Shown in pieces: positions 33,493 to 43,183 of a DNA stretch of 64,000 bases. Each line of letters starts with the position of its first letter. Position 1 is the first letter of the stretch. The stretch comes from Comamonadaceae bacterium. GTDB taxonomy: Bacteria > Pseudomonadota > Gammaproteobacteria > Burkholderiales > Burkholderiaceae_C. Position numbers and translations under genes: made by a program. The DNA lies in NCBI GenBank assembly GCA_009996515.1, contig JAACZV010000009.1:62001-126000 (forward strand), read 5' to 3'. The notes beneath the pieces were generated by a model, which ran no database searches, was not told the DNA's origin, and saw nothing but the letters and a program-made list of their open reading frames with translations.

Positions 33493-34041
33493 TCAGGCGC
33501 ACTTGGGGATGGTCCCCATCTTGGCGCCGACAGCGCAGCTGCGCACCCGGCCCGTGATGGCGACGACCTGGCGGATCGCCGTGTCGCCGTTCAGCCGCAG
33601 CTCGATGCTGCCGGTCTGTGCCACCAGGCCCTGGCGATGCAGGAACTCCAGCGTCTCGGCATTGCTGCTGATCTGCAGCGGCTGGCCGGCGGACAGCCAT
33701 TCGGCCTTGATGACCTGGCTGCCGGGCTTCTTGCAGACCGCCTGGCCGCCGGCGCAGTCGCAGTCGTTCTTCGCGCCGGTGTGCAGCACATAGCAGGCAT
33801 TGGCACCCTTGCCGCTGACCCGGAAGAACACCGCATCGCCCAGCCGCACCGCCTCGCTGCGGGCGAAGCGCAGGTCGGCCCCCAGCGTTTCGGCGCTGGC
33901 GCGCAGCTTTTGCTGCTGATGCAGCTGGCGCATGGCCGGCAGGGCCTGGCCCAGCAGCGCGGCGCAGATGCCGACACCTGCGCAAAGCTCGACGAGGGTG
34001 AAGCCACGTTGGCTGCGGCGGGCGTTGGCGGTGCGGTTCAT
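33493..34041 (-). CDS. FimT/GspH-like minor prepilin (second copy)
   Basis: This 182-residue prepilin has RRSQRG followed by FTLVELCAGVGICAALLGQALPAMRQL. The domain is GspH-like and Cys-rich (NDCDCAGGQAVCKK, VRSCAV, PKCA). The C-terminus GTIPKCA parallels GFAKCA of the other FimT protein, which suggests duplication. ATG 34041 has GGGGAAG upstream. It is the first gene of the minor-pilin set, separated from the pilE-like gene by 100 nt. Confidence 0.8.
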   Translation of the reverse strand: MNRTANARRSQRGFTLVELCAGVGICAALLGQALPAMRQLHQQQKLRASAETLGADLRFARSEAVRLGDAVFFRVSGKGANACYVLHTGAKNDCDCAGGQAVCKKPGSQVIKAEWLSAGQPLQISSNAETLEFLHRQGLVAQTGSIELRLNGDTAIRQVVAITGRVRSCAVGAKMGTIPKCA

Positions 34042-34154
34042 GGTGCTTCCCCGGGTTCGTTGCTGATGGAACGAACTCTAGAAAGCGGGCACGGCCGCGT
34101 CTTTCCCTCCAAGGGCGGGGCGAGGAGGGGTGAGCGGCTGCGCCATCCCCCGCG

Positions 34155-34170
34155 CCCCCTCCGAAGGGGG
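34155..34170. repeat. G/C dyad between nrdR and the pilin set
   Basis: CCCCCT, loop CCGA, AGGGGG forms a 6-bp hairpin in the 145-nt gap between nrdR and the fimT-like gene. No T-run follows on either strand, so a factor-independent terminator is not supported. It belongs to the same type of dispersed dyad as 23488 and 50070. Confidence 0.4.
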
Positions 34171-34186
34171 ATAGGGTCAACCCGGA

Positions 34187-34630
34187 TCAGATTTCCCGGA
34201 TCAGCTGCCGGAACTCGTCGACATCCTCGAAGCTGCGGTAGACCGACGCGAAGCGCACATAGGCCACCTTGTCGATGCGCTTGAGCTCGCGCATGACCAG
34301 CTCGCCGAGGCGGGTGGACGCGATCTCGCGCGCGCCGCTGGCCAGCAGCTTCTCCTCGATGCGGTTGATGGCGGCGTCGATCTGCTCGACGCTGACCGGC
34401 CGCTTGCGCAGCGCCAGCTGCATGGAGGCGCGCAGCTTGGCGGGATCGAAGTCGGCGCGCCGCCCGTCCTTCTTGACGACCGAGGGCAGGGTGATGTCGG
34501 CCCGCTCATAGGTCGTGAAGCGCTTGTCGCAGGACAGGCAGCGGCGCCGGCGCCGGACGACGTCGCCCTCGTCCGACTCCCGGGTCTCGGAGACCTGGGT
34601 TTCGGTGTGAGAGCAGAACGGGCAGCGCAT
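34187..34630 (-). CDS. nrdR: Transcriptional repressor NrdR
   Basis: This 147-residue repressor of ribonucleotide reductase genes starts MRCPFCSH and has a second pair CLSCDKRF, forming the zinc ribbon. An ATP-cone domain follows ([29 protein letters not shown]). It follows glyA by 9 nt, a conserved betaproteobacterial pairing. Confidence 0.95.
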   Translation of the reverse strand: MRCPFCSHTETQVSETRESDEGDVVRRRRRCLSCDKRFTTYERADITLPSVVKKDGRRADFDPAKLRASMQLALRKRPVSVEQIDAAINRIEEKLLASGAREIASTRLGELVMRELKRIDKVAYVRFASVYRSFEDVDEFRQLIREI

Positions 34631-34639
34631 GGTGCGGGA

Positions 34640-35893
34640 TTAACCGCGGTAGACCGGGAAGGCCGCCGTCAGCGCGGCGACCTTCTCGCGCACGACGGCC
34701 AGGTTGGCCTCGTCGTGCGGCTTGTCCAGCACGTCGGCGATCAGGTGGGCGGTCTGGCGCACCTGCTCTTCCTTGAAGCCGCGCGTCGTCATGGCCGGCG
34801 TACCCAGCCGGATGCCGCTGGTGACCATGGGCTTCTGCGGGTCGTTGGGGATGCCGTTCTTGTTGCAGGTCATGTGGGCGGCGCCCAGGATGGCCTCGGC
34901 TTCCTTGCCGGTCAGGTTCTTGGGGCGCAGGTCCACCAGCATGACGTGGCTTTCCGTACCGCCGGAAACGATGCGCAGGCCGCGCTCGATCAGCGTGTCG
35001 GCCAGTACCTTGGCGTTCTTGACGACCTGCTCCTGGTAGGCCTTGAACTCGGGCGTCAGCGCCTCCTTGAAGGCCACGGCCTTGCCGGCGATGACGTGCA
35101 TCAGCGGGCCGCCCTGGATGCCGGGGAAGATCGCCGAGTTGATCTTCTTGGCGATGTCTTCCTTGTTCGTCAGGATGATGCCGCCGCGCGGGCCGCGCAG
35201 GCTCTTGTGCGTGGTGGACGTGACGACGTCGGCGTGGGGCAGGGGATTGGGGTAGACGCCCGCGGCGATCAGGCCGGCGTAATGGGCCATGTCCACCATG
35301 AAGTAGGCGCCGATCTCCTTGGCGATCTTGCCGAAGCGCTCGAAGTCGATGCGCAGCGAGTAGGCCGAGGCGCCGGCGATGATGAGCTTGGGCTTCTTCT
35401 CGCGGGCCAGGGCTTCCATCGCGTCGTAGTCGATCTCTTCCTTGGCGTTCAGGCCGTAGGAGATGACGTTGAACCACTTGCCGCTCATGTTCAGCGCCAT
35501 GCCGTGGGTCAGGTGGCCGCCCTCGGACAGGCTCATGCCCATGATGGTGTCGCCGGGCTGCAGCAGCGCGAAGAACACGCCCTGGTTGGCCTGCGAGCCC
35601 GAGTTGGGCTGCACGTTGGCGAACTCGGCGCCGAACAGCTGCTTGACGCGGTCGATGGCCAGTTGCTCGGCCACGTCCACGTACTCGCAGCCGCCGTAGT
35701 AGCGCTTGCCGGGGTAGCCCTCGGCGTACTTGTTGGTCAGCTGGCTGCCCTGGGCTTGCATCACCGCGGGCGAGGTGTAGTTCTCGCTGGCGATCAGCTC
35801 GATGTGGTCTTCCTGGCGGCGGTTCTCGTTCTGGACGGCGGTCCAGAGCTCGGGGTCGACCAGGGCGAGGGTGGAGGTGGTGCGGTCAAACAT
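34640..35893 (-). CDS. glyA: Serine hydroxymethyltransferase
   Basis: This 417-residue PLP enzyme makes glycine and 5,10-methylene-THF from serine. Motifs include [46 protein letters not shown]-like (seen as [10 protein letters not shown]) and the PLP lysine in [18 protein letters not shown] 35893 matches the family start [15 protein letters not shown]. The 5' leader carries a ZTP riboswitch, linking expression to folate/one-carbon stress. Confidence 0.96.
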   Translation of the reverse strand: MFDRTTSTLALVDPELWTAVQNENRRQEDHIELIASENYTSPAVMQAQGSQLTNKYAEGYPGKRYYGGCEYVDVAEQLAIDRVKQLFGAEFANVQPNSGSQANQGVFFALLQPGDTIMGMSLSEGGHLTHGMALNMSGKWFNVISYGLNAKEEIDYDAMEALAREKKPKLIIAGASAYSLRIDFERFGKIAKEIGAYFMVDMAHYAGLIAAGVYPNPLPHADVVTSTTHKSLRGPRGGIILTNKEDIAKKINSAIFPGIQGGPLMHVIAGKAVAFKEALTPEFKAYQEQVVKNAKVLADTLIERGLRIVSGGTESHVMLVDLRPKNLTGKEAEAILGAAHMTCNKNGIPNDPQKPMVTSGIRLGTPAMTTRGFKEEQVRQTAHLIADVLDKPHDEANLAVVREKVAALTAAFPVYRG

Positions 35894-35954
35894 GTGGGTG
35901 TTCCGAAGGTCAGGCGGTGAATCCCCGACGATCGCGGCAGGCACGACGTCCGGG

Positions 35955-36062
35955 GCTGCCCAGGCGAACGGCTGACAGCGGCCCCTGCGAGCCGCCTCAC
36001 GCTCCCCGGTGGTGGCCCACCTCGGGACAGCTCGTGCCCCTGATCGCCAGTCGCGTGAGCCG
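35955..36062 (-). ncRNA. ZTP (pfl-type) riboswitch in the glyA leader
   Basis: The minus-strand leader reads GCGACTGGCGAT, then GTGGGCCACCACCGGGGAGC, then GCCGTTCGCCTGGGCA, the conserved blocks of the ZMP/ZTP riboswitch. The class senses purine-pathway ZTP/ZMP when 10-formyl-THF is low and often controls glyA. Just downstream, CCCCGGACG (about 35956-35948) can pair with CGTCGGGG (about 35928-35921). No U-run follows, so control may be at translation or through an alternative pairing. Confidence 0.85.
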
Positions 36063-36088
36063 TCAGTGTAAGTCAGCGGCGCCCGGCT

Positions 36089-36934
36089 TCAGCGCAGCAT
36101 GGCCACCTGGGCCGACTCGCCGGTGGGCGCCGATGCGGCCTCGCGCAGCGGACGGGCGCTGGCGTTGGCCGGCACGGGTCGGCCCGCCGCCACGGCCTTC
36201 AGCAGATCATGCTCGGCCATCACGCGGGCCGTGTAGCCGGTGTCGTCGGGCAGATTGGCCGCGCCCACGTAGTAGCGCAGCCCCTCCTCCAGACCGCCGG
36301 CGCGCTGGATGCACTCCTTCAGCACCTGCACGCCCACGCGCAGGTTGGTGACCGGATCGAAGGCGGCCAGCGTGCCGCCGAAGGCCTCGTACTTGTCGTC
36401 GTGCACCCGCGTCATGACCTGCATCAGGCCTTGCGCGCCGACGGTGCTCTGCGCAAAGGGGTTGAAGCCCGATTCGATGGCCATGATGGACAGGATCAGC
36501 GTTGGCTCCACCTTGGCGCGCTGGCCCACGGCCCAGGCCTCTTGCACCAGCCGGCTGATGGGCTCCGGCGCCACCCGGTAGCGCCGTGCCAGCCAATGCG
36601 CCACGGCGGCCTGCTGGCGGCTGAGGCCGCGCGGGTCGGTGGCGGTGGCGCGGGCGACGGCTTCCGGCTCTGCCGGCAGCAGCAGTGCGCTACCGTCGGC
36701 CTCGGCGCGGGCCTCCTGGCGAGCATGCAGCCAGCCCAGCGTGGCGGACTCCAGCTTCTCGCGCAGGCCGGCCTGGCTCGTGAACACCAGCAGAACGGCC
36801 ACCACGGCCAGCCCCAGCAGGGCCAGCGTGTTGTGGCTGACCACGAGCAGGCCTTGGCCGATGTCCTTCACGAACAGCGACGCCGCATCCCGCGTGTGGC
36901 GGGCCAGGCTGTAAAGGTCTTGACGTGTCGTCAT
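36089..36934 (-). CDS. Lytic transglycosylase, SLT domain, membrane-anchored
   Basis: This 281-residue protein has one N-terminal membrane helix (NTLALLGLAVVAVLLVFTS) and an SLT domain: the catalytic Glu is in IMAIESGFNPFAQSTVGAQGLMQVM, followed by NLRVGVQVLKECI and GLRYYVGAAN. It would cleave peptidoglycan glycan strands. The short C-terminal tail is Ala/Pro-rich. It is divergent from ubiD. The transglycosylase class is clear, the exact paralogue is not. Confidence 0.85.
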   Translation of the reverse strand: MTTRQDLYSLARHTRDAASLFVKDIGQGLLVVSHNTLALLGLAVVAVLLVFTSQAGLREKLESATLGWLHARQEARAEADGSALLLPAEPEAVARATATDPRGLSRQQAAVAHWLARRYRVAPEPISRLVQEAWAVGQRAKVEPTLILSIMAIESGFNPFAQSTVGAQGLMQVMTRVHDDKYEAFGGTLAAFDPVTNLRVGVQVLKECIQRAGGLEEGLRYYVGAANLPDDTGYTARVMAEHDLLKAVAAGRPVPANASARPLREAASAPTGESAQVAMLR

Positions 36935-37157
36935 GCGACTCCTTGTGCTGCCGCATCCCGGTTCGGGCCTCGCGGGGTGCGGGGCTCGTGGCCTGGGGCG
37001 ACGGTGATAATTTCCCGGTCGATCGCTCTGGCCTGTGGCAGCTTGGTGCCCGGAGGGCCCGACCGGGCGGGTTTAAGTGGAAACCCGAGTTCGCGAATTT
37101 TACGAGACCGAAATAACCCGTCAAGGTTGTTGCGGACTTTCAAAACTACTTTTGGTT
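36935..37157. other. Divergent intergenic region between the transglycosylase gene and ubiD
   Basis: This 223-nt gap must hold two divergent promoters. It contains an AT-richer stretch (37087-37157) before ubiD and a GC dyad around 37050-37070 (CCCGG...CCGGG). I cannot identify a convincing -35/-10 pair. No small ORF with a Shine-Dalgarno sequence was found. Confidence 0.4.
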
Positions 37158-38717
37158 ATGAAATACAAGGACCTGAGGGACTTCATCACCGGCCTGGAGG
37201 GGCTGGGTGAGCTCAAGCGCGTGCGTGAAAAAGTCTCGCCGGTGCTGGAGATGACGGCCCTCAGCGACCGGGTGCTGAGGGCCGGCGGACCGGCCCTGCT
37301 GTTCGAGGCGCCGGAGGGGTTTTCCACCCCCGCCTTGACCAATCTTTTCGGGACAACCCGCCGCGTCGCACTCGGCATGGGCGCTGAGTCTCTGACCGAT
37401 TTGAGGGACGTTGGCCGGGTGCTCGCCAGCCTCAAGGAGCCCGAGCCACCCAAGGGCCTGAAGGACGCCGGAAAGCTGCTGCAGATGGCCAAGGCCTTGT
37501 GGGACATGAAGCCCGCCCTGCAGCGCCGCGCGGCCTGCCAGGAAGAGGTGCTGGAGGGGGCCGACATCGACCTCGGCCGCCTGCCCATCCAGAAATGCTG
37601 GCCGGACGATGCCGCCCCCCTGATCACGTGGGGTCTGGTCATCACCCGGGGCCCGGCGCGCACCCGCCAGAACCTGGGCATCTACCGCCAGCAGCTCATT
37701 TCTCGCCGGCAGGTCATCATGCGCTGGCTGGCCCATCGCGGCGGCGCACTCGACTTCCGCGACTTCGCGCTGGCCCACCCGGGCCAGCCCTTTCCCATCG
37801 CCGTGGCGCTGGGCGCCGACCCGGCCACCATCCTCGGCGCCGTCACGCCGGTGCCCGATTCGCTGTCGGAATACCAGTTCGCCGGCCTGTTGCGCGGTTC
37901 GCGCACCGAGCTGGTCAACACCGGCGTCGGCCACGACCAGCCGCTGCAGGCGCCGGCCTCGGCCGAGATCGTGCTGGAAGGCCATATCCCGCCGGCCGCG
38001 CCGGGCTACACCGGCGTCAGCGAGCATGACGTGCCGCTGAAGGAGAAGGACGGCTATCTGCATGCGCTGGAGGGGCCGTTCGGCGACCACACCGGCTATT
38101 ACAACGAGCAGGACTGGTTCCCCGTCTTCGAGATCACGCGCCAGACCCAGCGCAGCAACCCCATCTACCACTCCACCTATACCGGCAAGCCGCCAGACGA
38201 GCCGGCCATCCTGGGCGTGGCGCTCAACGAGGTCTTCGTGCCCATCCTGCAGAAGCAGTTCCCGGAGATCGTGGACTTCTATCTGCCCCCCGAGGGCTGC
38301 AGCTACCGCATGGCCGTCGTGTCCATCAAAAAGTCCTACCCCGGCCACGCCAAGCGGCTGCTGTTCGGCATCTGGAGCTTTCTGCGCCAGTTCATGTACA
38401 CCAAGTTCATCGTCGTCGTGGACGACGACATCGACACGCGCAACTGGCAGGAGGTGATCTGGGCCATCACCACCCGCATGGACCCCGTGCGCGACACCAC
38501 GCTGGTGGACAACACGCCCATCGACTACCTGGACTTCGCCTCGCCGGTCAGCGGCCTGGGCGGCAAGATGGGGCTGGACGCCACCAACAAATGGCCCGGC
38601 GAGACCACGCGGGAATGGGGGCGGGGCATCAGTCTGCCGCCCGAGATCACGGCGCGCGCCGAAGCGCTATTCGGGCAACTATTCTTGAAGGACGCTGCAG
38701 GCTCGCCTACTGTTTGA
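37158..38717 (+). CDS. ubiD: UbiD-family decarboxylase (3-octaprenyl-4-hydroxybenzoate carboxy-lyase)
   Basis: This 519-residue prenylated-FMN decarboxylase belongs to ubiquinone synthesis. It starts [22 protein letters not shown], the canonical UbiD N-terminus, with [29 protein letters not shown] and [10 protein letters not shown] following. ATG 37158 has no visible Shine-Dalgarno sequence, but homology fixes it. It needs a UbiX partner, not in the window. A hairpin terminator follows at 38812. Confidence 0.93.
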   Translation: MKYKDLRDFITGLEGLGELKRVREKVSPVLEMTALSDRVLRAGGPALLFEAPEGFSTPALTNLFGTTRRVALGMGAESLTDLRDVGRVLASLKEPEPPKGLKDAGKLLQMAKALWDMKPALQRRAACQEEVLEGADIDLGRLPIQKCWPDDAAPLITWGLVITRGPARTRQNLGIYRQQLISRRQVIMRWLAHRGGALDFRDFALAHPGQPFPIAVALGADPATILGAVTPVPDSLSEYQFAGLLRGSRTELVNTGVGHDQPLQAPASAEIVLEGHIPPAAPGYTGVSEHDVPLKEKDGYLHALEGPFGDHTGYYNEQDWFPVFEITRQTQRSNPIYHSTYTGKPPDEPAILGVALNEVFVPILQKQFPEIVDFYLPPEGCSYRMAVVSIKKSYPGHAKRLLFGIWSFLRQFMYTKFIVVVDDDIDTRNWQEVIWAITTRMDPVRDTTLVDNTPIDYLDFASPVSGLGGKMGLDATNKWPGETTREWGRGISLPPEITARAEALFGQLFLKDAAGSPTV

Positions 38718-38811
38718 TTGCCTTTTGAGGCAAACCCTCTGGCGCAATCTTTGCGCGCCAGGAGCCCCCTCGGCAAATTGCCGTGGAGCCCCAAGGTGGC
38801 ATCGCCACCCG

Positions 38812-38850
38812 CCCCGCCCGGCCCGCAAGCCCGGCGGGGTTTCTATTTCT
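38812..38850 (+). terminator. Rho-independent-type terminator after ubiD
   Basis: CCCCGCC at 38812-38818 pairs with GGCGGGG at 38833-38839, and two more G-C pairs follow across one mismatch. TTTCTATTTCT comes directly after. It lies about 95 nt after the ubiD stop and just before the end of the convergent YdcF gene. Confidence 0.7.
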
Positions 38851-38856
38851 GCGGCC

Positions 38857-39657
38857 TCAATGTCCTGCCCACCAGGCCAGCTGCTCGTACACCAGATAGC
38901 GCACGCGCGCGAAGCCCTCGGGGGACGGACACCAGTCGTCGAAGCTGCCCAGCCCGTCCACGCCCAGTCCGACGGGTGCCGGCAGCAGGCTCAGGCCCAG
39001 CGGCGCCGCTTCGGCCTCGAAGGCGCGCAGCGCGCGGCGCATATGGGCGGCATGGGTGACGAGAAGCACCTGCTTCACGCCCGCCGCCGCCAGCACGGGC
39101 AAGGTGTGGGCGGCGTTCTCGCGCGTGTCCCGCGAACTGGCTTCGGCCCAGCGCAGCGGCAGCCCGTAGTCCTCGGCGGCGACGCGGGCGATGGTCTGGG
39201 CCTCGGGCTGCTTCAGCTCGGTCGCCGTCCAGCCTATGCCCCCCGTGAAGCCCAGCGGCCAGCCCGTGCGGCGGGCCAGCCAGACGCCATAGGCCAGCCG
39301 CTCGGCCGTGGTGGCGGTCGGCACGCCGGCGCCAAACTCCGGCGCCAGGCGGCGCACGCCCCCACCCAGCACCAGCACGGCACCGTCGGGGCGGCCGCGC
39401 AAGGCATCGACCTGGGCCGGCCGCAGCGGCACGGGCTGGCCCAGGGCCCGGCTCAACAGCTCGCCCATGGCCTCGGTGGCCGACAGCCAGATGCCCAGCA
39501 GCGCCAGCACCAGCACCACGCCGCCCAGGCGCCGGCCCCGCCTGAGGCGCCAGCCGCCCCAGGCGGCCAGCAGCAGCAGCGGGGCGGGAGGCAGAACAGC
39601 CGCCAGCACAAGGGTCTTGAAGCCGGAATAGTCGAGCGCGATCACGCGCGCCATCAT
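38857..39657 (-). CDS. YdcF/ElyC-family protein (DUF218)
   Basis: This 266-residue inner-membrane protein has two N-terminal helices (TLVLAAVLPPAPLLLLAAWGG and LGGVVLVLALLGIWLSATEA), then a DUF218 domain with AVLVLGGG, SRDTRENA and VTHAAHMRRALRAFE. Relatives such as ElyC influence envelope carbon-lipid metabolism and peptidoglycan. The specific substrate is unknown. ATG 39657 or 39654 is possible. It is divergent from the DUF748 gene with under 30 nt between the starts. Confidence 0.83.
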   Translation of the reverse strand: MMARVIALDYSGFKTLVLAAVLPPAPLLLLAAWGGWRLRRGRRLGGVVLVLALLGIWLSATEAMGELLSRALGQPVPLRPAQVDALRGRPDGAVLVLGGGVRRLAPEFGAGVPTATTAERLAYGVWLARRTGWPLGFTGGIGWTATELKQPEAQTIARVAAEDYGLPLRWAEASSRDTRENAAHTLPVLAAAGVKQVLLVTHAAHMRRALRAFEAEAAPLGLSLLPAPVGLGVDGLGSFDDWCPSPEGFARVRYLVYEQLAWWAGH

Positions 39658-39685
39658 CGCCGACAGGAATAATGCGTCCGCCGTG

Positions 39686-42600
39686 ATGAACCCCTTGTGC
39701 TTTTCCTTCCGCCCCCGCCTGCTGCTCTGGACCCTGGCTGCGCTGTCGGCGTTGGGCACGCTGCTGCTGCTGATCGTCACGCTGGCCCTGCCGGGCTGGG
39801 TCACCGGCCGCGGCGCCGAACTGGCCAGCCAGGCCCTGGGGCGGCCGGTCCGCATCGAGGAGGCCCATTTCCAGCCCTGGCGCCTGGCCCTGGTGGCCGA
39901 GGGCCTGAGCATTGCCGGCCCGCGTGCCGGCGACCCACCGCTGTTCACGCTGGCCAAGCTGGATGCGGCGCTGTCGCTGCGCTCCCTGCTGCGCGGCCGG
40001 GCCGTCGTCGAGTCGCTGACGCTGACCCGTCCCGAGCTGCGCGTTGCGCGCCTGGCCGAGGGCCGCTACGACATCGACGACCTGATCCAGCGCCTGGCGG
40101 CCAAGCCCGCCGTGCCCGGCGCGCCCGAGCCGGCGGAGCCCGAGTTCGCCGTCTACAACATCCAGCTCAGCGAGGGCCGCATCGTCTTCGACGACCGCCC
40201 CGTGCAGCGCCAGCACGAGCTCGCCGACCTGCGCCTGGCCCTGCCTTTCCTGTCCACGCTGCCGGCCGACGTCGAGGCCAAGGTTCAGCCCCATCTCAGC
40301 GGCCAGCTGGACGGGGTCGCCTTCGACAGCCGCGCCGAGGCACTGCCCTTCGCCGAGGACGCCAGCGCCCGCCTGTCCTTCAAGCTGGCCGGCCTGGACC
40401 TCGCGCCGCTGGCCGCCTATGTGCCGGCCAGTACGCCGCTGCGCCTGCGCGGCGGCCGGCTGGATGTCGACCTCGCCGTGGACTTCGCCGAGCGGCCCAA
40501 GCAGCCGCCCAGCGTCAGGTTCAGCGGCCTGCTGCAACTCCACGAGCTGGCGCTCACCCGGCCGGGCGGCGGCCCGCTGCTGGGCTTCAGGCGCCTGAGC
40601 CTGGCGCTGGCCGACGTGCAGCCGCTGCGCCGCCAGCTCGGCTTCGGCCAGATCCTGCTGGAGGCGCCCGACCTGAGCTGGGTGGAGCCGCCGCCGGCCG
40701 GGCAGGGCGGCGCGTCCCAGCCCTGGCAGGTCAGCGTCGCCGGCGTGGAGGTCAAGGATGGGCGCTTCACCGCCAGCAAGAACCTCGTGCTGGACGCCAT
40801 CCAGCTCAAGCTCGGCGCGGCCGCCTGGCCGCTGAAGGCACCGGCCCAGCTCGATGCCAGCCTGTGCCTGGACGAGGCCGTGCTGAGCGCGCAGGCCAGG
40901 CTGGCGCCCGACTTGCTGGAGGCCGATGCCGAGCTGGACGGTCTGGCCGTCGAGCGCCTGGCCGCCTGGCTGCCGCTGCCTGGCGGCGCGCGGCTGGCCG
41001 CCGCCGTGTCGACCAAGGCCGGTCTGCGGGTGCCGCAGCCGCTGGCCGAGGGCGCCGCCAACCGCGCGCAGCTGACGCTGTCCGAGCTGCAGGCCAGGGA
41101 CGTGCGGTTGAGCCTGCCCGGCACCCCCAGGCTGCTGACACTGGCCTCGGCCCGGCTGGACAAGGCCAGCGTCGAGCCGGCCGCCCGCAGCCTCAGCCTG
41201 GGCCTGCTGACGCTGGACGCGCCTCGCGCCCAGCTCGCCCGCGAGCGCGACGGCCGGCTCAACGTCGCCGCCATGCTGCCGCCCGAGGGCGAGGGCGCCG
41301 CGCGCGACGCCGGCCCCGGCTGGAAGCTGCAGCTCGCCGGCCTGGCCGTGGAGCGCGGCGCGCTGCACTGGCACGATGCCGCCGTGCCCGCCGGCGTGAC
41401 GCCGGTGGCACTAGCCGTCGAGCCGCTGCGGTTGCAGCTGGGCGCCCTGGCCTGGCCGGCCAAGGCGCCCGTGCAGGCCCAGCTGTCGGCCCAGCTCGCG
41501 GCGCTGGGCGCCAATGACCGGCCGCAGGCGGCCAGCGCCGGCAGCCTGCAGTGGCGCGGTCGCCTGGGGCTGGCGCCGCTGTCGGCCAGCGGCAGCCTGC
41601 AGGCCAAGGCGCTGCCGCTGCAATTGCTGACGGCCTACCTCGACCCGGCCTGGGGGCTGCAGCTGCAGCGTGCCGAGCTGGGGTTGGCGACCGAGTTCAG
41701 CGCCAGCCAGCAGGCCGGCGGCAGCTGGTCGGCCAGCGTCGGCGGCGATGTCCGCGTGGGGCCGCTCATCGTCACGCAGGTGCGCACGCTCGACGGCGAG
41801 CGCGTCGTCGGGGAAGAGCTGCTGAGCTGGCAGCAGCTGCAGCTGGACGGCCTCAAGCTGGCGCTGGCGCCGGGCGCACCGCCGCGCCTGGTCGTGCGCG
41901 AGGCCCAGCTGGACGATGCCTATGCCCGCCTCATCGTCAACGAGCAGGGCCGCTTCAATCTGCGCGACATCGGCCCGGCCGAGGCGGCGTCTGCCGCATC
42001 CGCTGCGTCTGCTGCGTCAGCCGCAGCGGCCCCCACGCCGGAGTTCGCGGCCGAACGCATCCGCGTCAGCCGCGGCACCGTCGACTTCAGCGACCGCTAC
42101 GTGCGCCCCAACTACAGCGCCCGCCTGACCGAGCTGCAGGGTTCGCTGGGCGCGTTCTCATCCGCCAGCCCGGAGATGGCGCCGCTGACGCTGCGCGGCA
42201 AGATCGCCGGCACCGGGCTGCTGGAGATCGACGGCCAGCTCAAGCCCGGTGCGCCGCTGGCCATGGACGTGGCCGCCAACGCCACCGACATCGAGCTCGC
42301 GCCGCTGTCGCCCTACGCCGGCAAGTACGCGGGCTACGCCATCGAGCGCGGCAAGCTGTCCACCAAGCTGCGCTACAAGGTCGAGCCCGGCGGCCAGCTG
42401 GTGGCCAGCAACCAGATCATCCTCAACCAGCTCACCTTCGGCGACAAGGTCGACAGCCCGGACGCGACGACGCTGCCGGTGCGCTTCGCCGTCGCGCTGC
42501 TGAAGGACCGCAACGGCGTCATCGACGTGAACCTGCCCGTCAGCGGCTCGCTGAAAGACCCCGAGTTCAGCGTCGGCGGCATTGTCTGGAAGCTCATCCT

Positions 42601-43174
42601 CAACCTCATCGGCAAGGCGCTGACCTCGCCGTTCGCGCTGTTCAGTGGCAGCGACACCCCGGAGGAGGCGCAGATCGCCTTCCGGCCCGGCAGCGTGGAG
42701 CTGTCCGCCATCGACCAGCTGGACCGCATCGCCAAGCTGCTGGTCGACAAGCCCGGCGTGCAGCTGACGCTGACCGGCTGGGCCGGCATCGCGGCCGAGA
42801 GCCAGGCCATCCGCGAGCAGCGCCTGGCCCAGGCCCTGCGCGCCGAGACCGCGCTGCTGACCAACCCGGCGCCGGATGCGGCGCTCAGGCGCCTCTACCA
42901 GAACAGCAAGCTGCCCAACAAGCCGAAGAACCTCATCGGCCTGCCCAAGGACTTGCCGCCGGAGCAGATGCGTGGCCTGCTGCTGGGCAGTTATGCCGTC
43001 GACGACGAAGCCCTGCGCCAGCTGGCCCTGGCGCGCGCCACCGCCGTGCGCGACGCGCTGCTGGCCCGCGGCGCGCCCAATGCCCGCGTCTTCGTCGCTG
43101 CGCCCAAGGTCTGCGACCAGGCTTGCGACGAGGTCTGGCGCCCCCATGTCGAGATGACCCTCGGCGCCCATTGA
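39686..43174 (+). CDS. Giant AsmA-like DUF748 protein
   Basis: This protein of about 1162 residues has one N-terminal membrane helix (LLLWTLAALSALGTLLLLIVTLALPGW) and a long periplasmic beta-rich body of AsmA/TamB type. The DUF748 hallmark KLRYKVEPGGQLVASNQIILNQLTFGD is followed by LPVSGSLKDPEFSVGGIVWK, and a short OmpA-like end comes last (LDRIAKLLVDKPGVQLTLTGWAG). Such bridge-like proteins are thought to carry lipid between membranes. A low-complexity Ala/Ser stretch lies near residues 765-783. GTG 39683 is an alternative start. Confidence 0.82.
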   Translation: MNPLCFSFRPRLLLWTLAALSALGTLLLLIVTLALPGWVTGRGAELASQALGRPVRIEEAHFQPWRLALVAEGLSIAGPRAGDPPLFTLAKLDAALSLRSLLRGRAVVESLTLTRPELRVARLAEGRYDIDDLIQRLAAKPAVPGAPEPAEPEFAVYNIQLSEGRIVFDDRPVQRQHELADLRLALPFLSTLPADVEAKVQPHLSGQLDGVAFDSRAEALPFAEDASARLSFKLAGLDLAPLAAYVPASTPLRLRGGRLDVDLAVDFAERPKQPPSVRFSGLLQLHELALTRPGGGPLLGFRRLSLALADVQPLRRQLGFGQILLEAPDLSWVEPPPAGQGGASQPWQVSVAGVEVKDGRFTASKNLVLDAIQLKLGAAAWPLKAPAQLDASLCLDEAVLSAQARLAPDLLEADAELDGLAVERLAAWLPLPGGARLAAAVSTKAGLRVPQPLAEGAANRAQLTLSELQARDVRLSLPGTPRLLTLASARLDKASVEPAARSLSLGLLTLDAPRAQLARERDGRLNVAAMLPPEGEGAARDAGPGWKLQLAGLAVERGALHWHDAAVPAGVTPVALAVEPLRLQLGALAWPAKAPVQAQLSAQLAALGANDRPQAASAGSLQWRGRLGLAPLSASGSLQAKALPLQLLTAYLDPAWGLQLQRAELGLATEFSASQQAGGSWSASVGGDVRVGPLIVTQVRTLDGERVVGEELLSWQQLQLDGLKLALAPGAPPRLVVREAQLDDAYARLIVNEQGRFNLRDIGPAEAASAASAASAASAAAAPTPEFAAERIRVSRGTVDFSDRYVRPNYSARLTELQGSLGAFSSASPEMAPLTLRGKIAGTGLLEIDGQLKPGAPLAMDVAANATDIELAPLSPYAGKYAGYAIERGKLSTKLRYKVEPGGQLVASNQIILNQLTFGDKVDSPDATTLPVRFAVALLKDRNGVIDVNLPVSGSLKDPEFSVGGIVWKLILNLIGKALTSPFALFSGSDTPEEAQIAFRPGSVELSAIDQLDRIAKLLVDKPGVQLTLTGWAGIAAESQAIREQRLAQALRAETALLTNPAPDAALRRLYQNSKLPNKPKNLIGLPKDLPPEQMRGLLLGSYAVDDEALRQLALARATAVRDALLARGAPNARVFVAAPKVCDQACDEVWRPHVEMTLGAH

Positions 43175-43183
43175 AAGCCATCG

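Noticed and set aside
41990-42030. Ala/Ser-coding short repeat in the DUF748 gene as a variable repeat tract
   Set aside because: The codons vary between units, so slippage is unlikely. It looks like a flexible linker.
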